Source of the DNA: Bacteroidales bacterium UBA5621
GTDB taxonomy: Bacteria > Bacteroidota > Bacteroidia > Bacteroidales > VadinHA17
Length of the DNA: 13,485 nucleotides
Assembly (NCBI GenBank): GCA_002424525.1
Contig: DIKJ01000259.1
Coordinates: forward strand, 1 to 13,485
Reading direction: 5' to 3'
Position 1 is the stretch's first letter; each line of letters starts with the position of its first letter. Of the stretch, positions 6,324 through 13,485 are shown piece by piece. The translations under genes and the position numbers were made by a program. Below the pieces are notes generated by a model that saw nothing but the letters and a program-made list of their open reading frames with translations, ran no database searches and was not told where the DNA came from.

Positions 6324-7010
6324 GTGAGATTCAGATTCGGGTTATTGATTTTGGTTGTTTTAGCAATAACCAGCTACTCCTGTAAAGAAAGGGGAGGAAA
6401 AAATATAAGTCAGGGTGAGATCCATTATACCATTGAATACGTTGGTAAATTCGGTCCTCTCCCGGAAGAGTTCAGACCTAAGAATCTGATCGTCTCATTC
6501 AAGAAGGACAAGATACTTTATGAAATGTTGTCTCCGATCGGCAATTCGGGCGTGATAAATCTTGCCAATCCCGGAAAAGACATCTACGACACTTACATAA
6601 GCCTTTTTACCATTCGCTATTTTTATGATTCCGAAAGGGATGAGGTTCAGCCGGGTTTTGAGGCAATGGCGGGAATGGAGATCAATAAGACCTCCAAAAC
6701 AGCTGTGATCTGCGGTTTCAACTGCAAGAATGCTGAAATAACATTCCCGCAGGACAGAAATAAGAGGTTCAGCATATGGTATACAGACGAAATTGACATT
6801 AAAAATCCTAACATTACCAACCCCTATCAGGAAATAGACGGTGTGCTGATGAGTTTTCTCTTCATAATGGGTGGTTCGGAACTTCATTTTACGGCTGAGA
6901 CGGTCTACAAAAAAGAGATCTCCGACAGGATGTTCGAAAGAAGGGAAAAATTCAAGAGGGTGTCAAAAGAAGATATAAACAAGTTTATCATCAAAATGAT
7001 AAATCTTTAA
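6324..7010 (+). CDS. Lipoprotein, GLPGLI/DUF4412-like, unknown function
   Basis: A 228-residue predicted lipoprotein. Residues 1-19 form a basic then hydrophobic signal peptide ending SYS, with the lipid-acceptor cysteine at 20 followed by KERGG. The mature part is beta-rich, with a middle motif ICGFNCKNAEITFP and IWYTDEI, then a hydrophobic LMSFLFIM patch. A "G-[x]-CK-A ... WYT" pattern of this kind occurs in the Bacteroidota GLPGLI and DUF4412 families, so I suggest membership with moderate confidence. It begins with GTG at 6324; no ATG in frame would keep the signal peptide. Stand-alone: divergent from arcC and separated from ftsK by 161 bp with its own promoter. It would be anchored in the inner or outer membrane facing the periplasm. 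No function is proposed. Confidence 0.75.
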   Translation: MRFRFGLLILVVLAITSYSCKERGGKNISQGEIHYTIEYVGKFGPLPEEFRPKNLIVSFKKDKILYEMLSPIGNSGVINLANPGKDIYDTYISLFTIRYFYDSERDEVQPGFEAMAGMEINKTSKTAVICGFNCKNAEITFPQDRNKRFSIWYTDEIDIKNPNITNPYQEIDGVLMSFLFIMGGSELHFTAETVYKKEISDRMFERREKFKRVSKEDINKFIIKMINL

Positions 7011-7073
7011 TTAATAGTATATAAAGATCTGTTTCCCTGAATTATTCAAGCTGCAAAATCCACCCGCTCCACA

Positions 7074-7101
7074 TTAGTATGATTCAAAATTGTTACCTTT
7101 G
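7074..7101 (+). promoter_or_regulatory. Promoter for ftsK-lolA
   Basis: TACCTTTG at 7094-7101 is a full match to the Bacteroidota -7 box. TTAG at 7074-7077 is a one-mismatch TTTG with a 16-bp spacer. Transcription would begin near 7108, about 64 nt before the ftsK GTG at 7172. Confidence 0.5.
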
Positions 7102-7171
7102 CGTTGCTTATGAAAAATACGACGGCAGAATTGAAAAATAGCTGCTTAAAGCTTGTTTAACAGATTAAAAA

Positions 7172-9580
7172 GTGAAGGAAGAGAAAGGCAAAAAGACGAC
7201 CAAGGGTCGTGAAAAAAGTAAAAATTTCTTCAGTGACGAGAGGCTGAAATTTGTTATCGGAATACTCCTTACCGGATTTGCGATGTACCTTCTTCTTGCC
7301 TGTATCGGATTTATGTTCTGGTGGAGGACGGATGCAAGTTTTCCCATTTCGGAGATTTTTTCGGGGCCTGAAGTACAGGTAAGAAACTGGGCAGGGAAAA
7401 GCGGATACTGGCTTGCCTATATGTTAATAAGGAACGGATTCGGTTACGGCGCGTTTTTCATCCCCCTTATGATCGGCGCTGCAGGATTGTATCTTCTTGA
7501 TTTTCCCAGGCTCGGTTTATGGAAGCTGATTACGAGGCTCACATTCGCAACCATTATTCTTTCACTTATCCTGGGTTTTATTTTCGGCAAGGCAGGTGGA
7601 TATCTTGAAAGTGGTCCCGGCGGAGCCCAGGGATATGAAGTAACAAGGTGGCTCAATGCCTTTATGGGGAAGATAGGGACCGGCATTCTTATCACCGTGA
7701 TAACGATTGTTTACCTTATTTTTTCGCTTAACATCAGGCCGGATATATTCCTTAAGGTCATACCCTCATTCTTAAAAAGAAACATGGCCGGACTTGAAGG
7801 GGTTAATATAGCAACAGATCCGGTAATCGCAGGGATGGAAGAGTCTCCTGCCACACCCGGGGAAGGGAGTGATCTTAAGTTTATTGTCAGGAACAGGACT
7901 GGAAAAACCGGCAGTGACGATGAAGATGAAGATAGAACCGTTCTCCTTCATGACGGATCGATAATACACGATTTTGACACCGACATTGTATCAAAAAAAG
8001 CCAGTGATGTTCCCATTAACATCCTGAAGCCTGAGGCAGACGATCTTCTGTCAGATCAAGAAGTTGAAAAGATCATGGAGAACTATGATCCGCGCCTCGA
8101 TCTGTCACATTACAAGTTCCCTCCGGTTTCCATTCTGAAGGATCATAAATCCGAAAGTGCATTTGACAATACTGAAGTTTTTGATAACAAGGAGAATATA
8201 ATAAAGACCCTGGGCGATCATAAGATAAGCATCAGACATATTTCGGCAACAGTCGGACCAACAGTCACATTATATGAGATTGTTCCTGAAAGGGGAGTAA
8301 GGCTTGCCCGGATCAAGTCGCTCGAGAACGATATAGCCCTTAATCTCTCAGCTTTGGGCATAAGGATCATTGCGCCAATCCCGGGAAGGGGAACAGTAGG
8401 GATTGAGGTGCCCAATAAAAGGCCTGAGGTGGTTTCCATGAAATCCCTTATATCCTCCAAGGCATTCCAGGAAAATAAGTTTGAGATTGCCCTGGCTCTC
8501 GGGCGGACGATCACAAACGATCCGTATATAGTGGATCTTACAAAAATGCCGCATCTCCTGGTGGCAGGGGCAACAGGACAGGGTAAATCTGTCGGGATCA
8601 ATGCAGTGATAACATCTATTCTTTACAAGAAGCATCCTGCTGAAATCAAGTTTGTGCTTATCGATCCGAAAAGAGTGGAACTGCCACTATATACAAAAAT
8701 CGAGCGTCATTTCCTGGCAAAACTGCCCGGAGAGGAGGATGCCATAATTACTGACACACAGAAGGTGATTAACACCCTCAACTCCCTCTGCATAGAGATG
8801 GATAACAGGCTGGAGCTGATGAAAGGAGCCCAGGCACGTAACATAAGGGAGTATAATGAGAAATTCATCTCCCGAAAGCTTAACCCGGAAAAGGGTCACA
8901 GATATATGCCCTATATTGTCCTGATCATCGATGAGTTCGCTGACCTGATCATGACTGCCGGCAGAGAGATTGAAGGTCCTATCGGAAGGCTGGCTCAGCT
9001 TGCAAGGGCTATCGGGATTCATCTCATTATTTCCACCCAGAGGCCATCCACCAATATCATTACAGGCTTCATCAAAGCCAACTTTCCCACCAGGATAGCT
9101 TTCAGGGTATTCTCCTCCATCGATTCCAGGACTATACTTGATGCCACGGGAGCTGATCGTCTTGTTGGAAGGGGCGATATGCTGGTATCCTCAGGGAGTG
9201 AGCCGGTAAGGGTCCAGTGTGCTTTTATCGACACTCCTGAAATTGAAGAACTGACAGAGTATATCGGAGCACAGCAGGGATATGCCGATGCAATGCATCT
9301 TCCTGAGTTTATTGACGATAGTGATGCCGGAACCATGGATATTGACCTCAGGAAAAGAGATCCCATATTTGATGAAGCGGCCAGGCTGGTCGTGCAGCAT
9401 CAGCAGGGTTCAACCTCCCTTATCCAGAGGAAGCTTTCAATCGGGTATAACAGGGCAGGACGCATAATAGATCAGCTGGAAGCCGCAGGAATAGTCGGTC
9501 CCTTCGAGGGAAGCAAGGCCAGGGATGTACTTTGTATGGACCTGATAGCTTTGGAACAGATTTTGAGGCAGCTTGAGTAA
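7172..9580 (+). CDS. ftsK: DNA translocase FtsK/SpoIIIE
   Basis: A septum-anchored ATP-driven DNA pump that moves the chromosome terminus during division. The 802-residue protein has a basic cytosolic head (1-25), four membrane segments (about 27-50, 88-110, 120-140, 168-188), an acidic linker (about 210-330, including DDEDEDR), then the motor: an alpha/beta domain from about 340, Walker A GATGQGKS at 466-473, Walker B VLIIDEFADLI at 583-593, STQRPS at 621-626, and a winged-helix gamma domain (about 728-790; TSLIQRKLSIGYNRAGRIIDQLE) that reads polar DNA sites. The linker is short compared with E. coli FtsK (1329 residues), as in SpoIIIE/SftA-sized proteins. GTG at 7172 is the start that keeps the basic head. 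It is followed 12 nt later by lolA. Confidence 0.96.
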   Translation: MKEEKGKKTTKGREKSKNFFSDERLKFVIGILLTGFAMYLLLACIGFMFWWRTDASFPISEIFSGPEVQVRNWAGKSGYWLAYMLIRNGFGYGAFFIPLMIGAAGLYLLDFPRLGLWKLITRLTFATIILSLILGFIFGKAGGYLESGPGGAQGYEVTRWLNAFMGKIGTGILITVITIVYLIFSLNIRPDIFLKVIPSFLKRNMAGLEGVNIATDPVIAGMEESPATPGEGSDLKFIVRNRTGKTGSDDEDEDRTVLLHDGSIIHDFDTDIVSKKASDVPINILKPEADDLLSDQEVEKIMENYDPRLDLSHYKFPPVSILKDHKSESAFDNTEVFDNKENIIKTLGDHKISIRHISATVGPTVTLYEIVPERGVRLARIKSLENDIALNLSALGIRIIAPIPGRGTVGIEVPNKRPEVVSMKSLISSKAFQENKFEIALALGRTITNDPYIVDLTKMPHLLVAGATGQGKSVGINAVITSILYKKHPAEIKFVLIDPKRVELPLYTKIERHFLAKLPGEEDAIITDTQKVINTLNSLCIEMDNRLELMKGAQARNIREYNEKFISRKLNPEKGHRYMPYIVLIIDEFADLIMTAGREIEGPIGRLAQLARAIGIHLIISTQRPSTNIITGFIKANFPTRIAFRVFSSIDSRTILDATGADRLVGRGDMLVSSGSEPVRVQCAFIDTPEIEELTEYIGAQQGYADAMHLPEFIDDSDAGTMDIDLRKRDPIFDEAARLVVQHQQGSTSLIQRKLSIGYNRAGRIIDQLEAAGIVGPFEGSKARDVLCMDLIALEQILRQLE

Positions 9581-9592
9581 AGAAAAGCCGCA

Positions 9593-10228
9593 ATGAAAAG
9601 GATACTCTTGTTTTCCGTCATTCTTCTGGTCCCGCAAATATCAAGGACTCAGAGTGATCCTGAAGCAGTCAGGATACTTGACAGGTTCTCTGCAACGGCG
9701 CTTTCAGCCCCCTCCGTTTCGATGAAATTCAATGCTGTTACAATTGATCAGCTCGAAGGTTTTACCGATACCATCCCTGGCTCGATCATCTTAAGCAAGG
9801 ACAAATACCGGCTCGACCTGATTGACAATATGATCTGGTTCAACGGCGAAACGTCATGGAACTACCTGCCGGCCGAAAATGAGGTGACCATTACGAAACC
9901 GGACAGGAACGATGACTCTTTCATGAGCCGGCCGTCATCCATCTTCACCATGTATAAAAAAGACTACAAGAACAGGCTGGTGGAAGAGACCTCTGACCGT
10001 TACATAATCGACCTCTATCCTGAAGACATAAAGAGCGACCTCATCCGGATCCGGCTGACCATAGGGAAGCCATCATTGAATATCAGGGCACTTGAGTACA
10101 AAAACAAGAACGGTCTGACCATCACCCTCCTGGTAACGGAATATGATCTGAAACAGAAACCTGATCAGTCGCTCTTTACATTCCAGCCGGGCAAATACAA
10201 GGGTATTGAAATCGTTGATATGCGCTGA
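9593..10228 (+). CDS. lolA: LolA-like outer-membrane lipoprotein carrier
   Basis: A 211-residue periplasmic protein of the LolA family, which shuttles lipoproteins from the inner to the outer membrane. Residues 1-19 are a cleavable signal peptide (basic MKR, hydrophobic core, no lipobox cysteine). The mature part has the half-barrel pattern: a helix rich in FSATALSAPSVSMKF, strands with GSIILSKDKYRLDLIDNMIWFNGETSWNYLP, and a C-terminal FTFQPGKYKGIEIVDMR. In Bacteroidota, ftsK is often followed directly by such a gene, as here, with a 12-nt gap. Sequence conservation in LolA is low, so the family is supported mainly by pattern and context. It converges on the pgpH-like gene with only 11 bp between stops. 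Confidence 0.85.
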   Translation: MKRILLFSVILLVPQISRTQSDPEAVRILDRFSATALSAPSVSMKFNAVTIDQLEGFTDTIPGSIILSKDKYRLDLIDNMIWFNGETSWNYLPAENEVTITKPDRNDDSFMSRPSSIFTMYKKDYKNRLVEETSDRYIIDLYPEDIKSDLIRIRLTIGKPSLNIRALEYKNKNGLTITLLVTEYDLKQKPDQSLFTFQPGKYKGIEIVDMR

Positions 10229-10239
10229 CCAGCAGATTA

Positions 10240-12345
10240 TCAGCGGGCCGGGTACGCTATCCTGGCATGGTAAATATTTGTAAGCCTCTTAAAGAATACA
10301 GCCTTGATATCCGAAATGTCCTTATATGTCAGAGGAGTATCGGAAAATTGCCCGTCCTGCTCCTGCAGGTAGATGATCCTCTCAACAAGTTCATTAATGT
10401 TCTCGTCGGAATAGCTTGCCAGAGTCCGGGAAGAGGCTTCAACCGCATCTGCCATCATCACAATCGCCGTCTCTTTGGAGAATGGTTTAGGCCCGGAATA
10501 GGCAAACTCTTTTTCCATGTTACTGCTCCTCGGATTCAGATCGAGATATTTCTTGTAAAAGAAGTAGGCCACGGTTGTTCCGTGATGTGTCTGAATAAAA
10601 TCAGTTATGGGTGAAGGAAGCTTATATTTCTTTGCCATTTCAACACCCTTTGCAACATGGTTTATTATGTATTTTGAACTTGTAAGCGGATCGAGCATGT
10701 CATGCGGACTGAATCCCTCCACCTGGTTTTCGATAAAGTATTCCGCCGAGTTTATTTTCCCGATATCGTGGTAAAGAGCTCCCGTGCGTACAAGCAAATG
10801 GTTGGCTCCTATCTCCCTGGCTGCCTCCCCGGCAAGGTTGGCAACCTGCAGGGAGTGCTGAAATGATCCCGGTGCCTCTTCCGCAAGTCTTCTTAATAAA
10901 GGCTGGTTTGTATCCGACAATTCAAAAAGTGTTGCATCCGAAAGGAATCTGAAAGTCTTTTCGAAAATAAAGATCAGAGGATAACTGAGCATGAGCAGCA
11001 TGCCATTCCCCGCAAACCACATGTAATTCTTCCAGTTCATATTCGCTATGCTTCCCTCCTGCAGTATGCCGATTCCGAAATAGACTACCGAATAGGCAAG
11101 GAAAACCATTAAAGCGGTGAAAAAGAGCTTGGAGCGTCTGTAGAGCGTTGTCAGGGAGAATATTGCCACTACCCCGGCGATGAAATTCATGAAAACAAAT
11201 TCAAATGAATTAGGAACGATGAATCCGGCCAGCATTATCGCCACCAGATGGATAAAAAGGGCAAGCCGTGAATCGTAGAAAGTCCTTATAACGATCGGTA
11301 TAATCGCGAATGGAATCAGGAAAACAGCATCATTCGGCATATATGTCACCAACCGGGTGATAATGAAAAAGAGCAGTATGATCAGAATTATGAAGAATGT
11401 CTTATGTGTGGAACTCAGAACCTCAAACCTGAAATTATACATGAACAGATAGAGCACAAGATAACATGAGGCTACAATCATCAGTCTTCCAAAAAGGACG
11501 AACCATCTGTCGTACTGACCAAGCCTTTTTTCGTATTCTTTTTTAAGCGATTCGAGGATCAGGAATTTTTCGTCACCTACAATTTCACCGCTTGTGATTA
11601 TCAGTTCTCCTCTCTGGATCAGTCCCCTGCTGAGGCTGATCTCTCTGATCAGTCGTTCTTTTACTGCGGCTGAAGTTACCGCATCGTAGATAAGGTTAGG
11701 CTTAATGAAGTTGTAAAAGGCTACCGACTCTACAAATGCTGATGCATCTTTCTCATTGGATTCCAGCAGGCTTTTTTCCAGTTGATTCTTCCTGTTGCTG
11801 GCGAGCTGATATGCATCCTTCTGACTCAGGACACCAGCCACCTGCCACTGCTCGGCGATCCTCCCTTTTACCACTGTGATCACGCCCTTCCTTAGATCAG
11901 GAATGCCAGCAATATCCATTCCCTCGAATATACCTCTTTCGTAAATATTTCTAAGTATTTCTGAAAGGTCTCTCCTGATGTAGTTTAAAGTCCGCACTGA
12001 AACAGACGGCTTGTCTGACTCCGGAGCAGGGGCAAGCTCACTAAGATATTTCTCAAATTCCTGAAGTTCTCTTGCCTCAACTTCACTGTCGAATCTGAAA
12101 TATGGGGCGAAATTGCTGATTATACTGTCCTGTTCCCTTGCGACAACACTCTCGGGCTTCAGAACAGGAAAATCCCAGGGAGCTATCAGGGGAGTGTTCA
12201 GCCACGGTCTGCCTTTTTGAAATTCGTACCTGAACTTGCCTTCACGTGGAGAGATCAGGACCACAAAAGCGATACTTGCCAGAAAAAAGATGAGGTGAAG
12301 AATATATTTTCTGGTCTTTACCCATGTTATCACCTTCTGAACCAT
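10240..12345 (-). CDS. pgpH: 7TM-HD phosphodiesterase, PgpH-like (c-di-AMP hydrolysis)
   Basis: A 701-residue membrane protein in the plan of Listeria PgpH / B. subtilis YqfF, which hydrolyse cyclic di-AMP. A membrane anchor (about 14-31) leads to an extracytoplasmic 7TMR-HDED-type domain (about 35-275), then about seven membrane segments (282-460), then a cytosolic HD domain (about 485-645). Metal-ligand motifs: QHSLQ with H497, HDIGK with H526/D527, H563, HH at 587-588 and D633. All usual HD ligands are present, so it should be active. The substrate is inferred from architecture. ATG at 12345 has a promoter box at 12381-12388. It stands alone and converges on lolA. The name follows family usage; it could be entered simply as an HDIG-domain protein. 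Confidence 0.88.
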   Translation of the reverse strand: MVQKVITWVKTRKYILHLIFFLASIAFVVLISPREGKFRYEFQKGRPWLNTPLIAPWDFPVLKPESVVAREQDSIISNFAPYFRFDSEVEARELQEFEKYLSELAPAPESDKPSVSVRTLNYIRRDLSEILRNIYERGIFEGMDIAGIPDLRKGVITVVKGRIAEQWQVAGVLSQKDAYQLASNRKNQLEKSLLESNEKDASAFVESVAFYNFIKPNLIYDAVTSAAVKERLIREISLSRGLIQRGELIITSGEIVGDEKFLILESLKKEYEKRLGQYDRWFVLFGRLMIVASCYLVLYLFMYNFRFEVLSSTHKTFFIILIILLFFIITRLVTYMPNDAVFLIPFAIIPIVIRTFYDSRLALFIHLVAIMLAGFIVPNSFEFVFMNFIAGVVAIFSLTTLYRRSKLFFTALMVFLAYSVVYFGIGILQEGSIANMNWKNYMWFAGNGMLLMLSYPLIFIFEKTFRFLSDATLFELSDTNQPLLRRLAEEAPGSFQHSLQVANLAGEAAREIGANHLLVRTGALYHDIGKINSAEYFIENQVEGFSPHDMLDPLTSSKYIINHVAKGVEMAKKYKLPSPITDFIQTHHGTTVAYFFYKKYLDLNPRSSNMEKEFAYSGPKPFSKETAIVMMADAVEASSRTLASYSDENINELVERIIYLQEQDGQFSDTPLTYKDISDIKAVFFKRLTNIYHARIAYPAR

Positions 12346-12380
12346 CCTGCATTAATTAGTTAAATTTTTTACCAGTCAGG

Positions 12381-12388
12381 CAAAAGTA
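12381..12388 (-). promoter_or_regulatory. Promoter -7 box for the 7TM-HD gene
   Basis: Minus-strand TACTTTTG is a full match to TAnnTTTG, 36 nt before the ATG at 12345. The DNA upstream is very AT-rich; a TTTG exists but lies about 25 bp away, longer than usual. Confidence 0.45.
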
Positions 12389-12462
12389 ATTTAAATTTCA
12401 ATAAAATTTTACCCAAACAGTCCGGGGCTGTAAATCAGGCCAGATCTATGAACTCAATATTA

Positions 12463-12555
12463 CGTAAAGAACGGAAAGAGACATGTAAGACCGCAAAGAA
12501 ATAACATTACAAATAAACTCTGGTCCCTTTTCGCCTCCTTTGCGCTCTTTGCGGT
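12463..12555. repeat. Degenerate CGCAAAG-type repeats with inverted copies
   Basis: The left part (12463-12499) has nonamer-like units such as CGTAAAGAA and CGGAAAGAG, plus ACCGCAAAG at 12490-12498. The right part has CTTTGCGCT (12538-12546) and CTTTGCGGT (12547-12555). ACCGCAAAG and CTTTGCGGT are perfect 9-bp inverted repeats with 48 nt between them. This may be a worn dispersed intergenic repeat; stem formation is possible. Confidence 0.5.
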
Positions 12556-12596
12556 TAAAAATGGGTTTTCTGACATCCCTTTAACAATCTATTTAG

Positions 12597-12604
12597 TAAT
12601 TTTG
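12597..12604 (+). promoter_or_regulatory. Promoter -7 box for the NlpC/P60 gene
   Basis: TAATTTTG is a full match to TAnnTTTG. No clear TTTG is seen at the standard spacing. A start near 12611 would place the palindrome at 12621-12688 wholly inside a ~105-nt leader before ATG 12717. Confidence 0.4.
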
Positions 12605-12620
12605 GCACAAACCTGTTTAG

Positions 12621-12688
12621 GATGAAACCCACATGTATTGCATTTACAAATACGTATGTATATAAATTTCAGACATGTGGGTTCCATC
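12621..12688 (+). promoter_or_regulatory. 68-bp concentric palindrome upstream of the NlpC/P60 gene
   Basis: Outer arms GATGAAACCCACATGT (12621-12636) and ACATGTGGGTTCCATC (12673-12688) are complementary at 15 of 16 positions. Inner ATTTA (12642-12646) and TAAAT (12663-12667) pair around the same centre, so symmetry runs through the whole element. It ends 28 nt before ATG 12717. It may act as an RNA hairpin in the leader or as a DNA operator, or be a very small inverted-repeat element. It lacks the U-run of an intrinsic terminator. Confidence 0.7.
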
Positions 12689-12716
12689 AGACCATTAAGA
12701 TAAAAATTATATACTG

Positions 12717-13478
12717 ATGAAACAATTTATATGTGAGAATGTTTTTGTACCCCTGAGAGCAGGTCCGGCACACAGATCGGAAATGCTGAGCCAGATCCTT
12801 TTCGGGGAAAAATATATAATTCTTGACCAGGCGGGCAAATGGATCAGGATAGAGTCTCTTTTCGACAAGTATGCAGGCTGGATAGATCATTGCCATCTGC
12901 AGCATTCTGACGACACCGGTGATTCACCCGGTTATGTGCTTAACCGGTCACTTCTCTGTTTTAAGCATGACGGAACAAAGCTTGTGCTTGAGGCCGGGTG
13001 TGAGATCTATAATCCTGACTTTGAGAATAAAACATTTACCATTGGAAGGAATATTTACAATACTGGACAGGAATTCAGTCCGGGCTTTATCACCCCCGGT
13101 AGACTTCTGACCGACAGTGCCATGTCGTTCATTAACAGCCCTTATATCTGGGGAGGCCGTATCCCTTCAGGGATTGATTGTTCAGGATTCACCCAGCTGG
13201 TCTATAAGATACATGGTATTCCCATACCGCGCGACAGCGTTCAACAGGCAGAAGCCGGGACAGCAATAGGTTTCATTGATGAGACCATACCCGGTGATCT
13301 GGTATTTTTCGATAACGACAGGGGTGTCATAACGCATGTCGGTATGATACTGTCGAGGGGCCTGGTAATCCACGCCTCGGGAAGAGTGCGCATTGATCCT
13401 ATCGATCACCAGGGAATATTCAAACAGGAAACCGGAGGTTACTCACACCATCTCCGCACAATCAGAAGAATACTTTAG
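12717..13478 (+). CDS. SH3-NlpC/P60 cysteine peptidase (C40 family)
   Basis: A 253-residue probable peptidoglycan endopeptidase, the type that cuts stem peptides next to D-Glu. The N-terminal ~60 residues form a bacterial SH3-like domain (VPLRAGPAHRSEML ... KWIRIESLFDKYAGWI). A linker domain follows, and residues about 128-253 are NlpC/P60 with YIWGGRIPSGIDCSGF (nucleophile C155), HVGMI (H207) and HASGRVRIDP (H219 as third member). All catalytic positions are present. There is no N-terminal signal peptide or lipobox from ATG 12717, so it may act on recycled muropeptides in the cytoplasm, as is known for related SH3-NlpC enzymes, or leave by another route. Its stop is 7 bp from the window end; its leader carries the 68-bp palindrome. 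Confidence 0.92.
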   Translation: MKQFICENVFVPLRAGPAHRSEMLSQILFGEKYIILDQAGKWIRIESLFDKYAGWIDHCHLQHSDDTGDSPGYVLNRSLLCFKHDGTKLVLEAGCEIYNPDFENKTFTIGRNIYNTGQEFSPGFITPGRLLTDSAMSFINSPYIWGGRIPSGIDCSGFTQLVYKIHGIPIPRDSVQQAEAGTAIGFIDETIPGDLVFFDNDRGVITHVGMILSRGLVIHASGRVRIDPIDHQGIFKQETGGYSHHLRTIRRIL

Positions 13479-13485
13479 GGTCTCC

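Larger units (their letters stand above)
12346..12716. other. 371-bp gene-free divergent region
   Basis: Between the divergent 7TM-HD and NlpC/P60 genes. From left to right it holds an AT-rich promoter zone for the left gene (to about 12415), a featureless 50 bp, degenerate CGCAAAG-type repeats (12463-12555), a plus-strand promoter box (12597-12604) and a 68-bp palindrome (12621-12688). I see no ORF with coding character and no tRNA or known riboswitch. Confidence 0.8.

Noticed and set aside
12621..12688. Intrinsic terminator
   Set aside because: No U-run follows either arm, and no gene ends just before it; the neighbouring genes diverge from this region.

Overview
The window looks like a chromosomal segment from a Bacteroidota genome, probably Bacteroidales-like and possibly a metagenome assembly. 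Three things point there: gene families largely confined to that phylum (the DUF3276 PUR-type nucleic-acid-binding protein, the long ~320-residue NusB, a GLPGLI/DUF4412-like lipoprotein); gene orders typical of it (nusB-yajC-ybbR-coaE and ftsK-lolA); and promoter matches to the Bacteroidota pattern (TTTG, then TAnnTTTG near the start site) rather than E. coli-type boxes. Almost everything is housekeeping. I see no phage, IS, CRISPR, rRNA or tRNA, and no clear candidate for a wholly new multi-gene system.

Layout. Positions 1-2963 (minus): a nusB -> [tiny lipoprotein-like ORF] -> yajC -> ybbR -> coaE operon, with coaE cut by the left edge. In related genomes a DUF1573 lipoprotein commonly sits between nusB and yajC. 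Here that position holds only a 27-codon ORF that looks like a signal peptide followed by a degenerate heptamer repeat. Positions 2964-3123 hold back-to-back promoters. Positions 3124-4020 (plus): DUF3276 and a DUF456 membrane protein. Positions 4024-4079: eight tandem 7-bp units filling the junction between convergent genes. Positions 4083-6099 (minus): arcC -> argF/arcB, i.e. carbamate kinase plus a true ornithine carbamoyltransferase, which suggests citrulline catabolism with ATP formation. Positions 6324-7010 (plus): a lipoprotein of unknown function. Positions 7172-10228 (plus): ftsK -> lolA. Positions 10240-12345 (minus): a 7TM-HD protein, probably a c-di-AMP phosphodiesterase. Positions 12346-12716: a gene-free stretch with degenerate repeats and a 68-bp concentric palindrome. 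Positions 12717-13478 (plus): an SH3-NlpC/P60 peptidase.

Themes. Much of the window concerns the cell envelope and chromosome: protein export (YajC), lipoprotein carriage (LolA), chromosome segregation at the septum (FtsK), wall turnover (NlpC/P60) and second-messenger control (PgpH-type HD protein, plus a YbbR protein of the family that regulates c-di-AMP cyclase elsewhere). The items most worth a second look are the apparent erosion of the gene between nusB and yajC, the palindrome in the probable 5' leader of the NlpC/P60 gene, the heptamer arrays, and the arcC-argF pair.
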